DNA of 64,000 bases from Primorskyibacter marinus (GTDB lineage Bacteria; Pseudomonadota; Alphaproteobacteria; Rhodobacterales; Rhodobacteraceae). Below are positions 36,886 to 45,398 of this stretch, one piece after another. The translations under genes and the position numbers were made by a program. Position 1 is the first letter of the stretch. Every line of letters starts with the position of its first letter. The notes under the pieces are model-generated. The model ran no database searches. It worked only from the letters and a program-made list of their open reading frames with translations, and was not told the origin of the DNA. The DNA lies in NCBI RefSeq assembly GCF_003313245.1, contig NZ_QJSD01000001.1, forward strand, positions 496,001-560,000, in the 5' to 3' direction.

Positions 36886-38868
36886 ATGAGCCAGATTTCC
36901 CTGACCTTTCCCGATGGCAATGCGCGTGACTTCGACAGCGGTGTAACCGCCGCAGAGGTCGCCGCCGCGATTTCAAAGTCGCTCGGCAAGAAAGCCATTT
37001 CCGCCAGCATCGACGGCGCGCATTGGGACTTGCAATGGCCCATCGAACAGGACGCCGCCATCGCCATTCACACCATGGCCGACGCGCCTCAGGCGCTGGA
37101 ACTGGTGCGCCACGATCTGGCGCATATCATGGCCCGCGCCGTGCAAGAGCTGTGGCCGGATGTCAAAGTCACCATCGGCCCGGTGATCGACAATGGCTGG
37201 TATTACGATTTTGACCGCGCAGAGCCGTTCACACCCGAAGATCTGGGCGAGATCGAAAAGAAGATGCGCGAAATCATCAACAAACGCGACCCCGTGACCA
37301 CCGAGGTCTGGGAGCGCGACCGCGCGATCAAGCATTACGAGGCCAATAACGAACCCTACAAGGTCGAACTGATTGATGCCATTCCGGGCGACGAGCCGCT
37401 GCGCATGTATTGGCACGGGCATTGGCAGGATCTGTGTCGCGGGCCGCATCTGCAAAACACCGGGCAGGTTCCGGCGGACGCGTTCAAGCTGATGAGCGTG
37501 GCCGGAGCCTATTGGCGCGGCGACAGCGATCGCGCCATGCTGCAACGGATCTATGGCGTTGCCTTTCAGAACAAGGAAGACCTGCGCAAATACCTGCATA
37601 TGCTGGAAGAGGCCGCCAAACGCGACCACCGCAAGCTGGGCCGCGAGATGGACCTGTTTCACATGCAGGAAGAAGCGCCGGGGCAGGTATTCTGGCACCC
37701 GAACGGCTGGCAGATCTATACCGGGCTTCAGGATTACATGCGCCGCAAGCAGCGTGCCGGCGGCTACCGCGAGATCAACACCCCGCAGGTGGTGGACCGC
37801 AAGCTGTGGGAGGCATCGGGCCACTGGGACAAATACCAGCACCACATGTTCCTTGTCGAAGTTGACGAAAGCCGCGACGGCGAGAATGACGATGCTGCGG
37901 TTAAGAACAAGGGCCAGACCCGGATCAACGCGTTGAAACCGATGAACTGCCCCTGCCATGTGCAGATCTTCAATCAGGGCCTGAAAAGCTATCGTGACCT
38001 GCCGCTGCGGCTGGCCGAGTTCGGATCCTGTGCGCGGTTCGAGCCTTCGGGCGCGTTGCACGGAATCATGCGGGTGCGCGGGTTCACTCAGGACGATGCG
38101 CATATCTTCTGCACCGCCGATCAAATCCAGGAAGAATGCGCGCGCTTCATCGACTTTCTGGCCGATATCTACCGGGAGCTTGGCTTTCCGGACTTCGAAA
38201 TCCGCTTTGCCACCCGGCCCGAAAAGCGTGTCGGGTCCGAAGAGTCGTGGGACTATGTCGAGAATGCCCTTGAAAACGCCATCAAGGCGGTGGGGCGCGA
38301 CTATACGCTGGAGCCGGGCGATGGTGCCTTCTACGGCCCCAAGCTTGATTTCTACCTGACCGATGCGATTGGCCGGGTCTGGCAATGCGGCACCTTCCAG
38401 GTGGACCCGAACCTGCCCGAACGTCTTGATGCCAGCTATATCGGGCAGGACGGCGACAAGCACCGCCCCTTCATGCTGCACCGCGCGACATTGGGCAGCT
38501 TTGAGCGGTTCATCGGCATCCTGATCGAGGAACATGCAGGCAAGCTGCCTTTCTGGCTGGCCCCGCGTCAGGTTGTCGTCGCCTCCATCGTGTCCGAGGC
38601 GGATGACTACGTCCACGAGGTCGTGGCGCAATTGCAGGCGCAGGGCGTTCGTGCCGAGGCGGATATTCGTAACGAGAAGATCAACTACAAGGTCCGCGAA
38701 CATTCCGTCGGCAAAGTCCCTGTCATTCTCGCCATCGGACATCGCGAGGTTGAAGAGCGTACCGTGACCATAAGGCGGCTGGGCGAAAAACAAACTTCGG
38801 TCGAACAGCTGGAAACTGTCGTTTCCGACCTGAAGGCCGAAGCGACGCCGCCGGATCTTCGGAAATAG
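36886..38868 (+). CDS. thrS: Threonine--tRNA ligase
   Basis: This 660-residue class II synthetase charges tRNA(Thr) and edits Ser-tRNA(Thr). It has an N-terminal TGS domain ([13 protein letters not shown]), the editing site [14 protein letters not shown] with LCRGPHL, catalytic motifs [12 protein letters not shown] (zinc Cys), DDAHIFC (zinc His) and [14 protein letters not shown] (zinc His/motif 3), and a C-terminal anticodon-binding domain. An extra stretch of about 17 residues ([20 protein letters not shown]) lies before motif 2 compared with E. coli. GAGGAG precedes the ATG. It is divergent from the MFS gene. Confidence 0.97.
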   Translation: MSQISLTFPDGNARDFDSGVTAAEVAAAISKSLGKKAISASIDGAHWDLQWPIEQDAAIAIHTMADAPQALELVRHDLAHIMARAVQELWPDVKVTIGPVIDNGWYYDFDRAEPFTPEDLGEIEKKMREIINKRDPVTTEVWERDRAIKHYEANNEPYKVELIDAIPGDEPLRMYWHGHWQDLCRGPHLQNTGQVPADAFKLMSVAGAYWRGDSDRAMLQRIYGVAFQNKEDLRKYLHMLEEAAKRDHRKLGREMDLFHMQEEAPGQVFWHPNGWQIYTGLQDYMRRKQRAGGYREINTPQVVDRKLWEASGHWDKYQHHMFLVEVDESRDGENDDAAVKNKGQTRINALKPMNCPCHVQIFNQGLKSYRDLPLRLAEFGSCARFEPSGALHGIMRVRGFTQDDAHIFCTADQIQEECARFIDFLADIYRELGFPDFEIRFATRPEKRVGSEESWDYVENALENAIKAVGRDYTLEPGDGAFYGPKLDFYLTDAIGRVWQCGTFQVDPNLPERLDASYIGQDGDKHRPFMLHRATLGSFERFIGILIEEHAGKLPFWLAPRQVVVASIVSEADDYVHEVVAQLQAQGVRAEADIRNEKINYKVREHSVGKVPVILAIGHREVEERTVTIRRLGEKQTSVEQLETVVSDLKAEATPPDLRK

Positions 38869-39385
38869 CCGTTTCCACCTGCGCCTGAACGGCGGCAGCG
38901 AAACGAATTGAATCTTGGCGCGCCCGGTGTTTTGCGGCCCTGACGCGCCAAGATTTCCTGTTGCGCCCGGCAAACAGTATCGAGCGCAACAGCCATGCAC
39001 CGGCATCAGACGGTCCGGATTGCGTTAGTTGGAAAACCGGCGCTATCCTGCCCGCAACCGATCAAACCCGGTGTTTATGGCTGAACCAGGCGCTTAAAAA
39101 TGTTACAAATGCCGGATCAACGAAAGATCTGATCCTTGGCGAGGGCGAAATCTGTAACATTCGATCACGTCAGCTTGGAACTCGCGCGCTGGCCTTATGA
39201 AGTGAATTTTCAAGAACCCAATGATCCCAACGTTTTGCCGCGCGCGCAGCATGACAGCGGCCTCGCGGATCCTGACGCGCGCGTGATGCACAGCGCTGTG
39301 AGTAGCCAGAGTGCCCGCCTGGCGGGTACCTTTTCTTTATCGCATCTCGGCGATTATGAATTTCATCAACCCAGGAGGTACATCC
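38869..39385 (+). other. Long region between thrS and the bufferin operon
   Basis: This 517-base region holds no gene I can support. It contains an inverted pair TGTTACA (39101-39107) / TGTAACA (39153-39159) flanking a hairpin GGATCA...TGATCC (39114-39135). Further on is a terminator-like hairpin with T-rich tail (39311-39338) and then the ribosome site CCAGGAGG of bufA. The arrangement looks like a regulatory leader or a small RNA gene. Confidence 0.45.
39311..39340 (+). terminator. Terminator-like hairpin in the bufA leader
   Basis: GTGCCCGC (39311-39318) pairs with GCGGGTAC (39322-39329), including one G-U pair, around a CTG loop. It is followed by CTTTTCTTTAT. This is the form of a rho-independent terminator, 46 bases before the precursor gene start. 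It may attenuate the operon, end a small RNA, or terminate readthrough from upstream. Confidence 0.55.
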
Positions 39386-39691
39386 ATGTCAACATCCATG
39401 AAGACCGCAGCCATCGTCGGCGCCGTTGCCGCAACCTTTGCCGCGCATGCCACAACTGCATCCGCGCAGGATCAGGTGAAATGCTTCGGCGTGTCGCTCG
39501 CCGGTGAAAATGACTGTGCCGCAGGTCCGGGCACGACATGCGCGGGCACATCCAAGGTTGACTACCAGGGCAATGCATGGACGCTGGTCGATGCCGGTAC
39601 CTGCGAAGAAATGGAACTGCCTGCAATGGCCGACGGATCAGCGCGCATGGGCTCGCTCGAAGCGCTGGAACGTGACCTGCCAGCGTCGTAA
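39386..39691 (+). CDS. bufA1: DUF2282 bufferin-type precursor peptide
   Basis: This 101-residue protein has a signal peptide (1-27, ending TTASA-QDQ) and a mature part with four Cys at 33, 44, 52 and 73. The sequence [14 protein letters not shown] ... [15 protein letters not shown] ... AGTCEEM is the DUF2282 signature. In Caulobacter such peptides (bufferins) are modified by the adjacent DUF692 enzyme to carry thiooxazole groups and bind copper in the periplasm. A strong AGGAGG precedes the ATG at 39386. It heads the bufA-bufB-bufC-doxX operon. A strong hairpin follows the gene, probably giving more precursor than enzyme. Confidence 0.9.
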   Translation: MSTSMKTAAIVGAVAATFAAHATTASAQDQVKCFGVSLAGENDCAAGPGTTCAGTSKVDYQGNAWTLVDAGTCEEMELPAMADGSARMGSLEALERDLPAS

Positions 39692-39703
39692 ACTGACAGA
39701 GGT

Positions 39704-39740
39704 CGGGGACCGCGCCGCACCCACCCTTGCGCAGTCCCCG
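39704..39740 (+). other. Strong hairpin between bufA1 and bufB1
   Basis: CGGGGAC + GCGC pairs with GCGC + GTCCCCG, with one mismatch between the two blocks and a 13-base loop. It lies 12 bases after the precursor stop, inside the operon. It has no T-tract and so may act as a partial terminator or mRNA stabiliser that sets precursor-to-enzyme ratio. Confidence 0.6.
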
Positions 39741-39811
39741 GCTTGCCTGCGAATATCCTGTCTGCCCGGACCAGGGCGCAGCACCCCTTGATCCGCCCGA
39801 AGGAGCCAAGC

Positions 39812-40663
39812 ATGTTCGATACCGACCATGAAGGCCTGCCCGCTACGCCGGGCGTCGGCTATAAACCCCAACATTTCAACGACATTCTAAAGGATGCCGC
39901 CCCCGTGGGCTGGCTGGAAATCCACGCCGAAAACTACATGGGCGATGGCGGTCGGCCTTTGGCGCAACTGCGGCATCTGTCCGAACGCTTTCCCATTTCC
40001 GTGCATGGCGTTGGCCTGTCGATCGGCGGTGAAGACCCGCTTGATCCGGACCACCTCGCGCGGCTGAAACATCTTGTCGGCTGGCTGAACCCTGCCAGCT
40101 TTTCCGAACATCTGGCTTGGTCCACCCATGACAGCCACTTCCTGAACGATCTGCTGCCCCTGCCCTATACCGATACGACCTTGGCGAGCGTCGCAGATCA
40201 CATAGATCAGGTGCAAGAGGCGCTGGGGCGTCAGATGCTGCTGGAAAACCCCTCCAGCTATCTTGCCTTCACGCAAAGCACGATGAGCGAGACCGACTTT
40301 CTGCGCGAACTTGCCCGCCGCACCGGATGCGGATTGCTGCTCGATGTGAACAACGTCTTCGTCTCGGCCACCAATCTGGGCTATTCCCCGATCGAGTATA
40401 TCGACGCCTATCCGCTTGACCGGGTAAAGGAAATCCATCTCGGCGGCCATGATGAGGATGAAGACGATCACGGCGCGCCCTTGCTGATCGACAGTCACGG
40501 CCGCGCGGTCGTTGATCCGGTCTGGACCCTTCTGGACGAGACGCTGGCCCGCACCGGTGCGCGTCCGCTGCTGATCGAATGGGACACGGATGTGCCCGAC
40601 TGGGCAACGCTGCGGGCAGAGACTATGCGCGCGCAGGATGCTCTGGCTCGGGTGCCCGCATGA
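39812..40663 (+). CDS. bufB1: DUF692 family multinuclear non-heme iron oxidative enzyme (MNIO)
   Basis: The 283-residue TIM-barrel enzyme is a relative of MbnB. Metal-binding motifs are visible: HAENY (38-42), [10 protein letters not shown] (His65), SEHLAW (98-103), LLENPSSY (144-150), LLDVNNV (177-182), IHLGGH (208-213), IDSHG (226-230) and IEWDTD (255-260). MNIOs use iron and O2 to convert Cys residues in a precursor peptide, here presumably DUF2282, to heterocycles. GAAGGAG precedes the ATG. Its stop overlaps the next gene by ATGA. Confidence 0.95.
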   Translation: MFDTDHEGLPATPGVGYKPQHFNDILKDAAPVGWLEIHAENYMGDGGRPLAQLRHLSERFPISVHGVGLSIGGEDPLDPDHLARLKHLVGWLNPASFSEHLAWSTHDSHFLNDLLPLPYTDTTLASVADHIDQVQEALGRQMLLENPSSYLAFTQSTMSETDFLRELARRTGCGLLLDVNNVFVSATNLGYSPIEYIDAYPLDRVKEIHLGGHDEDEDDHGAPLLIDSHGRAVVDPVWTLLDETLARTGARPLLIEWDTDVPDWATLRAETMRAQDALARVPA

Positions 40664-41409
40664 CCGGGCAACACAGTTTCCGCGCGCCGCTTTTGAACGC
40701 AGACCTGGCTATTCCCGACGGGCTGACCGACGGGCTGGGACGCCCGGCAGGGGCGCGCTACAATGTCTATCGCAACAACGTGGCCGTCAGTCTGGCCGAG
40801 GCGCTGGAAACCGGATTTCCGGCCATTGCCAAGCTGATCGGGCCCGAGAACTTCCGCATGGTGGCGGCGCGCTACCTGCGCGCCGCGCCGCCCACATCGC
40901 CGCTGATGATGCATTACGGCGCAGGTTTTCCCGAGTTTCTCGAAACCGTCGAACCATTGGCGCATCTGGGTTACCTGCCCGATGTGGCACGGCTGGAACT
41001 GGCGTTGCGCCGCAGCTTTCACGCCGCAGACCACGCCCCCGCCGATCCCGCCCTGCTGCAAGGCGTGGACGAGGATGCGCTCATGGCCTGTCGGATGACG
41101 CTTGCCCCGTCTGCCCATTTGCTACGCTCACCCTGGCCCATCGTGTCGATCTGGGCCTTCAACATGCGCCCCGGCAGTCCCAAACCACAGGCCCGGCCCG
41201 AGGACGCGCTGATCCTGCGCGCCGCGTTTGATCCCGAACCGCTTGTCTTGCCCGAAGGCGGCACGGCGTTCGTCACAGCGCTGATACGGGGTGAGAACTT
41301 TGGCAGCGCCCTGACCGCGGCGGGCGTTGATTTTGACGTGGGTGCCATGCTCAACCTGCTTTTCACGCACCGCGCCATCGCCGGAATTTCATTCAAGGAC
41401 ACGCCATGA
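40660..41409 (+). CDS. bufC1: DUF2063 (BufC-type) partner protein
   Basis: This 249-residue protein has an N-terminal DUF2063 domain: [54 protein letters not shown], read here in pieces, then [24 protein letters not shown]. The C-terminal half resembles an MbnC-like fold. In bufferin systems the DUF2063 protein binds the leader/precursor and delivers it to the DUF692 enzyme. The ATG overlaps the bufB1 stop, and its own stop overlaps doxX, giving strict translational coupling. Confidence 0.93.
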   Translation: MTGQHSFRAPLLNADLAIPDGLTDGLGRPAGARYNVYRNNVAVSLAEALETGFPAIAKLIGPENFRMVAARYLRAAPPTSPLMMHYGAGFPEFLETVEPLAHLGYLPDVARLELALRRSFHAADHAPADPALLQGVDEDALMACRMTLAPSAHLLRSPWPIVSIWAFNMRPGSPKPQARPEDALILRAAFDPEPLVLPEGGTAFVTALIRGENFGSALTAAGVDFDVGAMLNLLFTHRAIAGISFKDTP

Positions 41410-41975
41410 ACACGCTGATTACCCTGCACAATCAGATTTTCGAAAGGGTCGAGCGGCTGGATGGTTTGCTGCCCCTGCTGGCCCGGTTCCTGTTCGCAGC
41501 GATTCTGCTGCGGTATTTCTGGGCGTCGTCGGCAACAAAACTTGGTGACGGGCTGTTCGGGTTCCTGTTTCCCGCAAGCGGTGCCTATGCGCAGATCTTT
41601 CCCAAAGCGTTCGAGGCCGCGAGCTACAACACCGCAAATCTGGGTGCCTTTCACTGGCTGGTGGTTGTTGCAGGCACCTGGGCAGAGTTTCTGCTGCCCC
41701 TGCTGATCGTGTTGGGACTTGCCACCCGTCTGGCGGCGCTTGGGATGATCGGGTTCATCGCGGTACAAAGCCTGACCGACCTTTACGGCCATGGCGGGAT
41801 TGCCCATGAAGGCACGCTTGGCGCATGGTTCGACCGCGCACCCGATGCGCTGATCCTCGATCAGAGGGCACTCTGGATCTTTCTTCTTGTACTGCTCGTC
41901 ATCAAGGGGGCGGGCCTGCTGTCCGTCGACCGTGCACTGTTCCGGCTTGGTCCCTGGGCACCTGAAAAAGCCTAG
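41406..41975 (+). CDS. DoxX family membrane protein (bufferin operon)
   Basis: The 189-residue protein has about four membrane helices with the DoxX/SURF4-like layout (FLFAAILLRYFWASSATKL, FHWLVVVAGTWAEFLLPLLIVLGLATRLAALG). It is larger than typical DoxX because of a soluble loop after helix one. It ends the bufABC-doxX operon, translated from an overlapping ATGA. In related operons DoxX is associated with the copper/bufferin function, but its role is not settled. It converges with the next gene, overlapping by 4 bases. Confidence 0.88.
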   Translation: MNTLITLHNQIFERVERLDGLLPLLARFLFAAILLRYFWASSATKLGDGLFGFLFPASGAYAQIFPKAFEAASYNTANLGAFHWLVVVAGTWAEFLLPLLIVLGLATRLAALGMIGFIAVQSLTDLYGHGGIAHEGTLGAWFDRAPDALILDQRALWIFLLVLLVIKGAGLLSVDRALFRLGPWAPEKA

Positions 41976-42340
41976 AAATGTGCGCGTGGCTCGTCCGGTT
42001 TTCCGGCTGCCAATGCCAGCAGCGCGGCAAGTCCAGCAAAGGCGATGGGGAACATGGTGAACACGTTAAAACCGTAGCCCCAATACATGCCTGCGGCGGA
42101 CAGGGCCAAAAGTACACCAGCCCACAGCGCCCGCGCATGCGCCATTGCACCGCCCGCGATGGCCAGCATCGGGGACAGGACAGACACCACACGAATGACA
42201 TCCGGATTGGCAAAATTGCCAAAGGCTTCGCCAAGTTCGGTATGCGCGCGCACCAATTCCGTATAACCAAAGCCGAAAAAGCCCACGATCATCCCGAACA
42301 CACCTGCAATGATGCCCAGTGTCAGCGCCGCATTCCGCAT
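41972..42340 (-). CDS. Four-helix membrane protein of unknown function
   Basis: The 122-residue protein has four membrane helices (about 3-25, 48-68, 71-90 and 92-113) and a short basic tail. A glycine-rich first helix (GIIAGVFGMIVGFFGFGY) is followed by a polar loop (TELVRAHTELGEAFGNFAN). I do not recognise the family with certainty, though it resembles DUF4064-like proteins. GGAG precedes the ATG. It overlaps doxX tail-to-tail by 4 bases, and lies 21 bases after the ArsC-like gene, likely in one transcript with it. Confidence 0.8.
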   Translation of the reverse strand: MRNAALTLGIIAGVFGMIVGFFGFGYTELVRAHTELGEAFGNFANPDVIRVVSVLSPMLAIAGGAMAHARALWAGVLLALSAAGMYWGYGFNVFTMFPIAFAGLAALLALAAGKPDEPRAHF

Positions 42341-42361
42341 GTTGCGTGCTCCTTTATTGCG

Positions 42362-42676
42362 TCAGACGGCAAGGGCTGCCTGCACGTCCTTGCCCCAGCC
42401 CAGATGCATCTCGTCACCGTTCACAATCAGCGGGCGTTTCATCAGCGTCGGGTGGGCCGCCAGCAGGTCACGTTCAGGGCGCGCCCGCTCTGCCTCGTCA
42501 AGGCCACGCCAGGTTGTTGACCGGGTGTTCAGCAAGGCCTTGCCGAAACGCGACAGGGCCGCATCCAACACTTCCGCTGGCATGCCATCGTCTCGCACAT
42601 CAACAAATTGTATATCTTTCAACGCCTTGCGCGCCGCTCTGCATGTATCACAGTTCTTCAGTCCGTAGAGGATCAT
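42362..42676 (-). CDS. ArsC/Spx/YffB family protein
   Basis: This 104-residue thioredoxin-fold protein has CDTCRAARKAL (Cys9, Cys12), then FVDVRDDGMP and a PTLMKRPLIVNGDEMHLGW stretch. The C-x-x-C differs from the single-Cys arsenate reductases, so it is more like YffB/Spx-type proteins whose function is thiol-related and undefined. AAGGA precedes the ATG. It is divergent from cspA. Confidence 0.88.
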   Translation of the reverse strand: MILYGLKNCDTCRAARKALKDIQFVDVRDDGMPAEVLDAALSRFGKALLNTRSTTWRGLDEAERARPERDLLAAHPTLMKRPLIVNGDEMHLGWGKDVQAALAV

Positions 42677-42834
42677 GCCACATTCCTTATCATTCTGGCT
42701 CAGATAACCACCCTGACGCCACTTTGCGACCCCGTTTTACTTGATTTCCGCACAGGGTTTGCCAAAAATCGGGACGCGACAGTGGTCCCTTGGGTGGTTC
42801 AGGGGGCCGGACGTAAGGCAGAAGGAGACACGAG

Positions 42835-43041
42835 ATGCCCAGCGGCACCGTGAAATGGTTCAATACGACGAAGGGCTACGGTTTCATTGCCCCCGACGAT
42901 GGCGGCAAGGATGTTTTTGTCCACATATCCGCAGTCGAACGGTCCGGCATGACCGGTCTGGCAGATGATCAGAAGGTCGAATATCAATTGAGCGAAGGTC
43001 GAGACGGCCGGGAAATGGCCAGCGATTTACGCGCCCTCTGA
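42835..43041 (+). CDS. cspA: Cold shock protein
   Basis: The 68-residue OB-fold protein has GTVKWFNTTKGYGFIAPDDGG (RNP1) and DVFVHISAV (RNP2), with the aromatic nucleic-acid-binding residues intact. It acts as an RNA chaperone or antiterminator. GAAGGAG precedes the ATG. The upstream leader is about 150 bases long but I see no clear cold-box. Confidence 0.95.
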   Translation: MPSGTVKWFNTTKGYGFIAPDDGGKDVFVHISAVERSGMTGLADDQKVEYQLSEGRDGREMASDLRAL

Positions 43042-43176
43042 GACCTGCATGGCCTTACGGAAATGCGCGGCTTTGCAGACCGGATGCAGCAGACCCTGTG
43101 TCCATGTATTTTGCAGGGCGAGAGAGCGTGCAGATGCGTGTCTGGTGAGATGGGCCACACAAAATCCGACCACGAG

Positions 43177-43196
43177 GCACCCGCTTTCGCGGGTGC
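43177..43196 (-). terminator. Hairpin downstream of the MetR-like gene
   Basis: GCACCCGC and GCGGGTGC form a perfect 8-bp stem with a TTTC loop. It lies just past the stop codon of the LysR-type gene on the minus strand. A T run (GATTTTGT) follows about 10 bases after the stem, so it is a probable rather than a classical terminator. Confidence 0.55.
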
Positions 43197-43200
43197 GGGG

Positions 43201-44106
43201 TCACTGGTTCTGAAGTTTGGTCGCTTCGTTCCGCGCCAACGAGATCAGATCCGTCATATAGGGCTTGTCCACGTCCTCTGCCCGGATCGCCGCGTAAAGC
43301 GTGCGGGTAATACCGTCCTTCGTCAGCGGGCGGGTAACGTAATCCGAGTTGTATTTCACCTCGCGCACGACCCAATCCGGCAAGACGGAAACTCCCCTGT
43401 TCGAGGCGACCAGCAACAGGATGACCGCCGTCAGCTCGACACGCCGAATGCTGGCCGGCTCGACCTTGGCGGGCATGAGCAATTGATTGAACACATCAAG
43501 CCGCACCCGGTCGACCGGATAGGTGATCAGTGTCTGGCCTTTGAAGTCCTCGGCCTCGATAAACGGTTTCGAGGCCAGGGGATGGACAGAAGCGGCCACA
43601 AAGACGGGATTATAGTCGAAAAGCGGCACGAAGGTGATGCCCGCGATTTCCTCGGGATCAGAGGAGACGACCAGATCCACATCTTCCTTTTGCAACGCGG
43701 GCAGCGCATCGAAGGCAAGGCCCGCGCGGATGTCCACGTCAACATCGGACCAGTTTTTCCGGAACGATTCGAGCACCGGGAACAGCCATTCGAAACAGGC
43801 ATGACACTCTATGGCAATGTGCAGCCTGCCCGACCGGCCCGCCCGCAACCCCGAGAACTCTTCCTCCAGTGACTCGATCTGTGGCAGGACCTGTTCGGCA
43901 AGGCGCAGAAGACGCAGCCCCGCCGCCGAAAGCTTCATCGGCTTGGACCGCCGCATGAACAGCTCTACCCCGGCCTGATCCTCCAACCCCTTGATCTGAT
44001 GGCTGAGCGCGGATTGCGTGATGTTCAGCGTGTCCGCCGCACGCGCCAACCCGCCGGCCTGATGAATCGCCCTGATTGATTTCAGGTGTCTGAATTCGAT
44101 ATGCAA
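43201..44106 (-). CDS. metR: LysR-family transcriptional regulator, MetR-like
   Basis: The 301-residue protein begins with a winged helix-turn-helix (FRHLKSIRAIHQAGGLARAADTLNITQSALSHQIKGLED) and has the usual LysR effector-binding domain. It is divergent from metF, and the region between carries TGAG-N5-CTCA, so it most likely regulates metF as MetR does in response to homocysteine. The start is TTG at 44104-44106 with GGAG 7 bases upstream; longer readings are out of family register. It converges with cspA. Confidence 0.87.
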   Translation of the reverse strand: MHIEFRHLKSIRAIHQAGGLARAADTLNITQSALSHQIKGLEDQAGVELFMRRSKPMKLSAAGLRLLRLAEQVLPQIESLEEEFSGLRAGRSGRLHIAIECHACFEWLFPVLESFRKNWSDVDVDIRAGLAFDALPALQKEDVDLVVSSDPEEIAGITFVPLFDYNPVFVAASVHPLASKPFIEAEDFKGQTLITYPVDRVRLDVFNQLLMPAKVEPASIRRVELTAVILLLVASNRGVSVLPDWVVREVKYNSDYVTRPLTKDGITRTLYAAIRAEDVDKPYMTDLISLARNEATKLQNQ

Positions 44107-44140
44107 CCTATCACTCCGCTCATGTTCTTGATGAGATATA

Positions 44141-44153
44141 TGAGTTTGTCTCA
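44141..44153. promoter_or_regulatory. Candidate MetR operator
   Basis: TGAGTTTGTCTCA is a perfect TGAG-N5-CTCA palindrome, close to the MetR consensus TGAA-N5-TTCA and to the LysR T-N11-A rule. It lies between the divergent regulator and metF. A second short palindrome, TTGTG-T-CACAA, sits at 44163-44173. Confidence 0.55.
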
Positions 44154-44202
44154 CATTGGGCTTTGTGTCACAAGACGGCAACCCAGATACGGATGAACAA
44201 CC

Positions 44203-45072
44203 ATGAACCGCCCAGAGATCTCTTTTGAATTTTTTCCACCTCAGAACCTGGAGGCGTCGTTTCGTCTGTGGGACACGGTGCAGGTGCTGGCACCACTGGC
44301 ACCGCGCTTCGTCTCTGTGACTTACGGTGCGGGCGGCACCACACGCGACCTGACCCGCGATGCGGTGGCGACGTTACACAAGTCCAGCGGTTTGCAGGTG
44401 GCGGCGCATTTGACCTGCGTCAACGCCACCCGCGACGAAACGCTTGGCATCGCTCGTGAATTCGCGGCGGCCGGCGTATCGGACATTGTCGCCCTGCGCG
44501 GCGACCCGCCCAAAGGTGCCGACCGGTTCGAACGGCATCCGGGCGGTTTTGCCGATAGCTGCGAGTTGATCGCCGCCCTGCGCGACACCGGTGATTTCAC
44601 CATTCGTGTCGGTGCCTATCCGGACAAACATCCCGAAGCCGCCGATACGGCAGCGGATGTTGCATGGCTGAAGCGCAAGTTCGAGGCCGGGGCATCCGAG
44701 GCGCTGACGCAGTTCTTCTTCGACATTGACAGCTTTCACCGGTTCCGCGACAAGTGCGCAGCAGCTGGCATAGACACCTCAAAGATCGTGCCGGGGATCC
44801 TGCCGATCGAGAATTGGAAAGGGGCCGTGCGCTTTGCCAACCGCTGTGGCACACCGGTTCCACAATGGGTTATCGACGCTTTCGAGACAGCAGAGCGTGA
44901 CGGTCGCGAAGATCTTCTGGCAACGGCGATTTGCAGCGAGATGTGCTCGGACTTGCTGGACGCAGGCGTGGATAAACTGCACTTCTACACAATGAATCGG
45001 CCGGAACTGACCCGCGATGTCTGCCACGCGATCGGCGTGACGCCCGAAGTCCGCCTGGAGAATGTGGCCTGA
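44203..45072 (+). CDS. metF: Methylenetetrahydrofolate reductase
   Basis: This 289-residue FAD enzyme reduces 5,10-methylene-THF to 5-methyl-THF for methionine synthesis. It starts ISFEFFPPQNLEASFRLWDT and contains RFVSVTYGAGGTTRD, IVALRGDPP, IRVGAYPDKHPEA, TQFFFDIDSFHRF and PGILPI, all characteristic. It is divergent from the MetR-like gene and probably activated by it. A strong terminator follows. Confidence 0.97.
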   Translation: MNRPEISFEFFPPQNLEASFRLWDTVQVLAPLAPRFVSVTYGAGGTTRDLTRDAVATLHKSSGLQVAAHLTCVNATRDETLGIAREFAAAGVSDIVALRGDPPKGADRFERHPGGFADSCELIAALRDTGDFTIRVGAYPDKHPEAADTAADVAWLKRKFEAGASEALTQFFFDIDSFHRFRDKCAAAGIDTSKIVPGILPIENWKGAVRFANRCGTPVPQWVIDAFETAERDGREDLLATAICSEMCSDLLDAGVDKLHFYTMNRPELTRDVCHAIGVTPEVRLENVA

Positions 45073-45105
45073 GCCGCAGGGCGGAACAGTCCGACAAAAC
45101 AAACC

Positions 45106-45135
45106 GCCGGGTGCCTGATAGCGCCCGGCATTTTT
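45106..45135 (+). terminator. Rho-independent terminator of metF
   Basis: GCCGGGTGC pairs with GCGCCCGGC (one G-U pair) around a CTGATA loop and is followed by ATTTTTCATT. It lies 33 bases after the metF stop. Stem and T-tract are both strong. Confidence 0.85.
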
Positions 45136-45208
45136 CATTCAAATCGACAGTCACAACGCAGGACTCGTCGCGGCGGATTGCGCGAAACCTGTGCCCGAAG
45201 ATGTTTCC

Positions 45209-45229
45209 GTCCCGGGCTTGACCCGGGAC
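45209..45229. repeat. Dispersed palindrome with CTTGA loop, copy 3
   Basis: GTCCCGGG-CTTGA-CCCGGGAC is a perfect 8-bp stem. The adjoining CCGGGACCTTGCG (45225-45237) is identical to bases inside the pepN element (14496-14508), linking the two copies. It lies in the metF/RAM-gene intergenic region. Confidence 0.75.
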
Positions 45230-45398
45230 CTTGCGTTTGGCGCTACCAGCCTGTCAGTCGCCTGTTTGTCTGCATCCGGGCCGAACCAGCCATACCAAAG
45301 GTGCCCTTCGGTTTTGTGTTGCCCGCCATGGCCCCTCTATGTTTCACGGTCAGATCCCAGGCGCGCAGCACGAAGGCACCGCACCCCACGACCGCAGC

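Larger units (their letters stand above)
45073..45398 (+). other. Intergenic region downstream of metF
   Basis: The 326-base stretch contains the metF terminator and copy 3 of the dispersed palindrome. Beyond them I see no gene. The right part (45230-45398) lies downstream of the RAM-domain gene. Confidence 0.5.

Noticed and set aside
36973-39006. A 677-codon open frame antisense to thrS
   Set aside because: thrS is unmistakable on the plus strand; the antisense frame arises from its codon usage.
39136-39507. A TTG-initiated open frame overlapping the start of bufA1
   Set aside because: It lacks a ribosome site and runs out of frame through the precursor gene, which has a perfect one.
44107-44202. 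SAM-type riboswitch upstream of metF
   Set aside because: The leader is short and I could not fit the SAM-II or SAM/SAH pairing pattern; a MetR operator explains the palindromes better.
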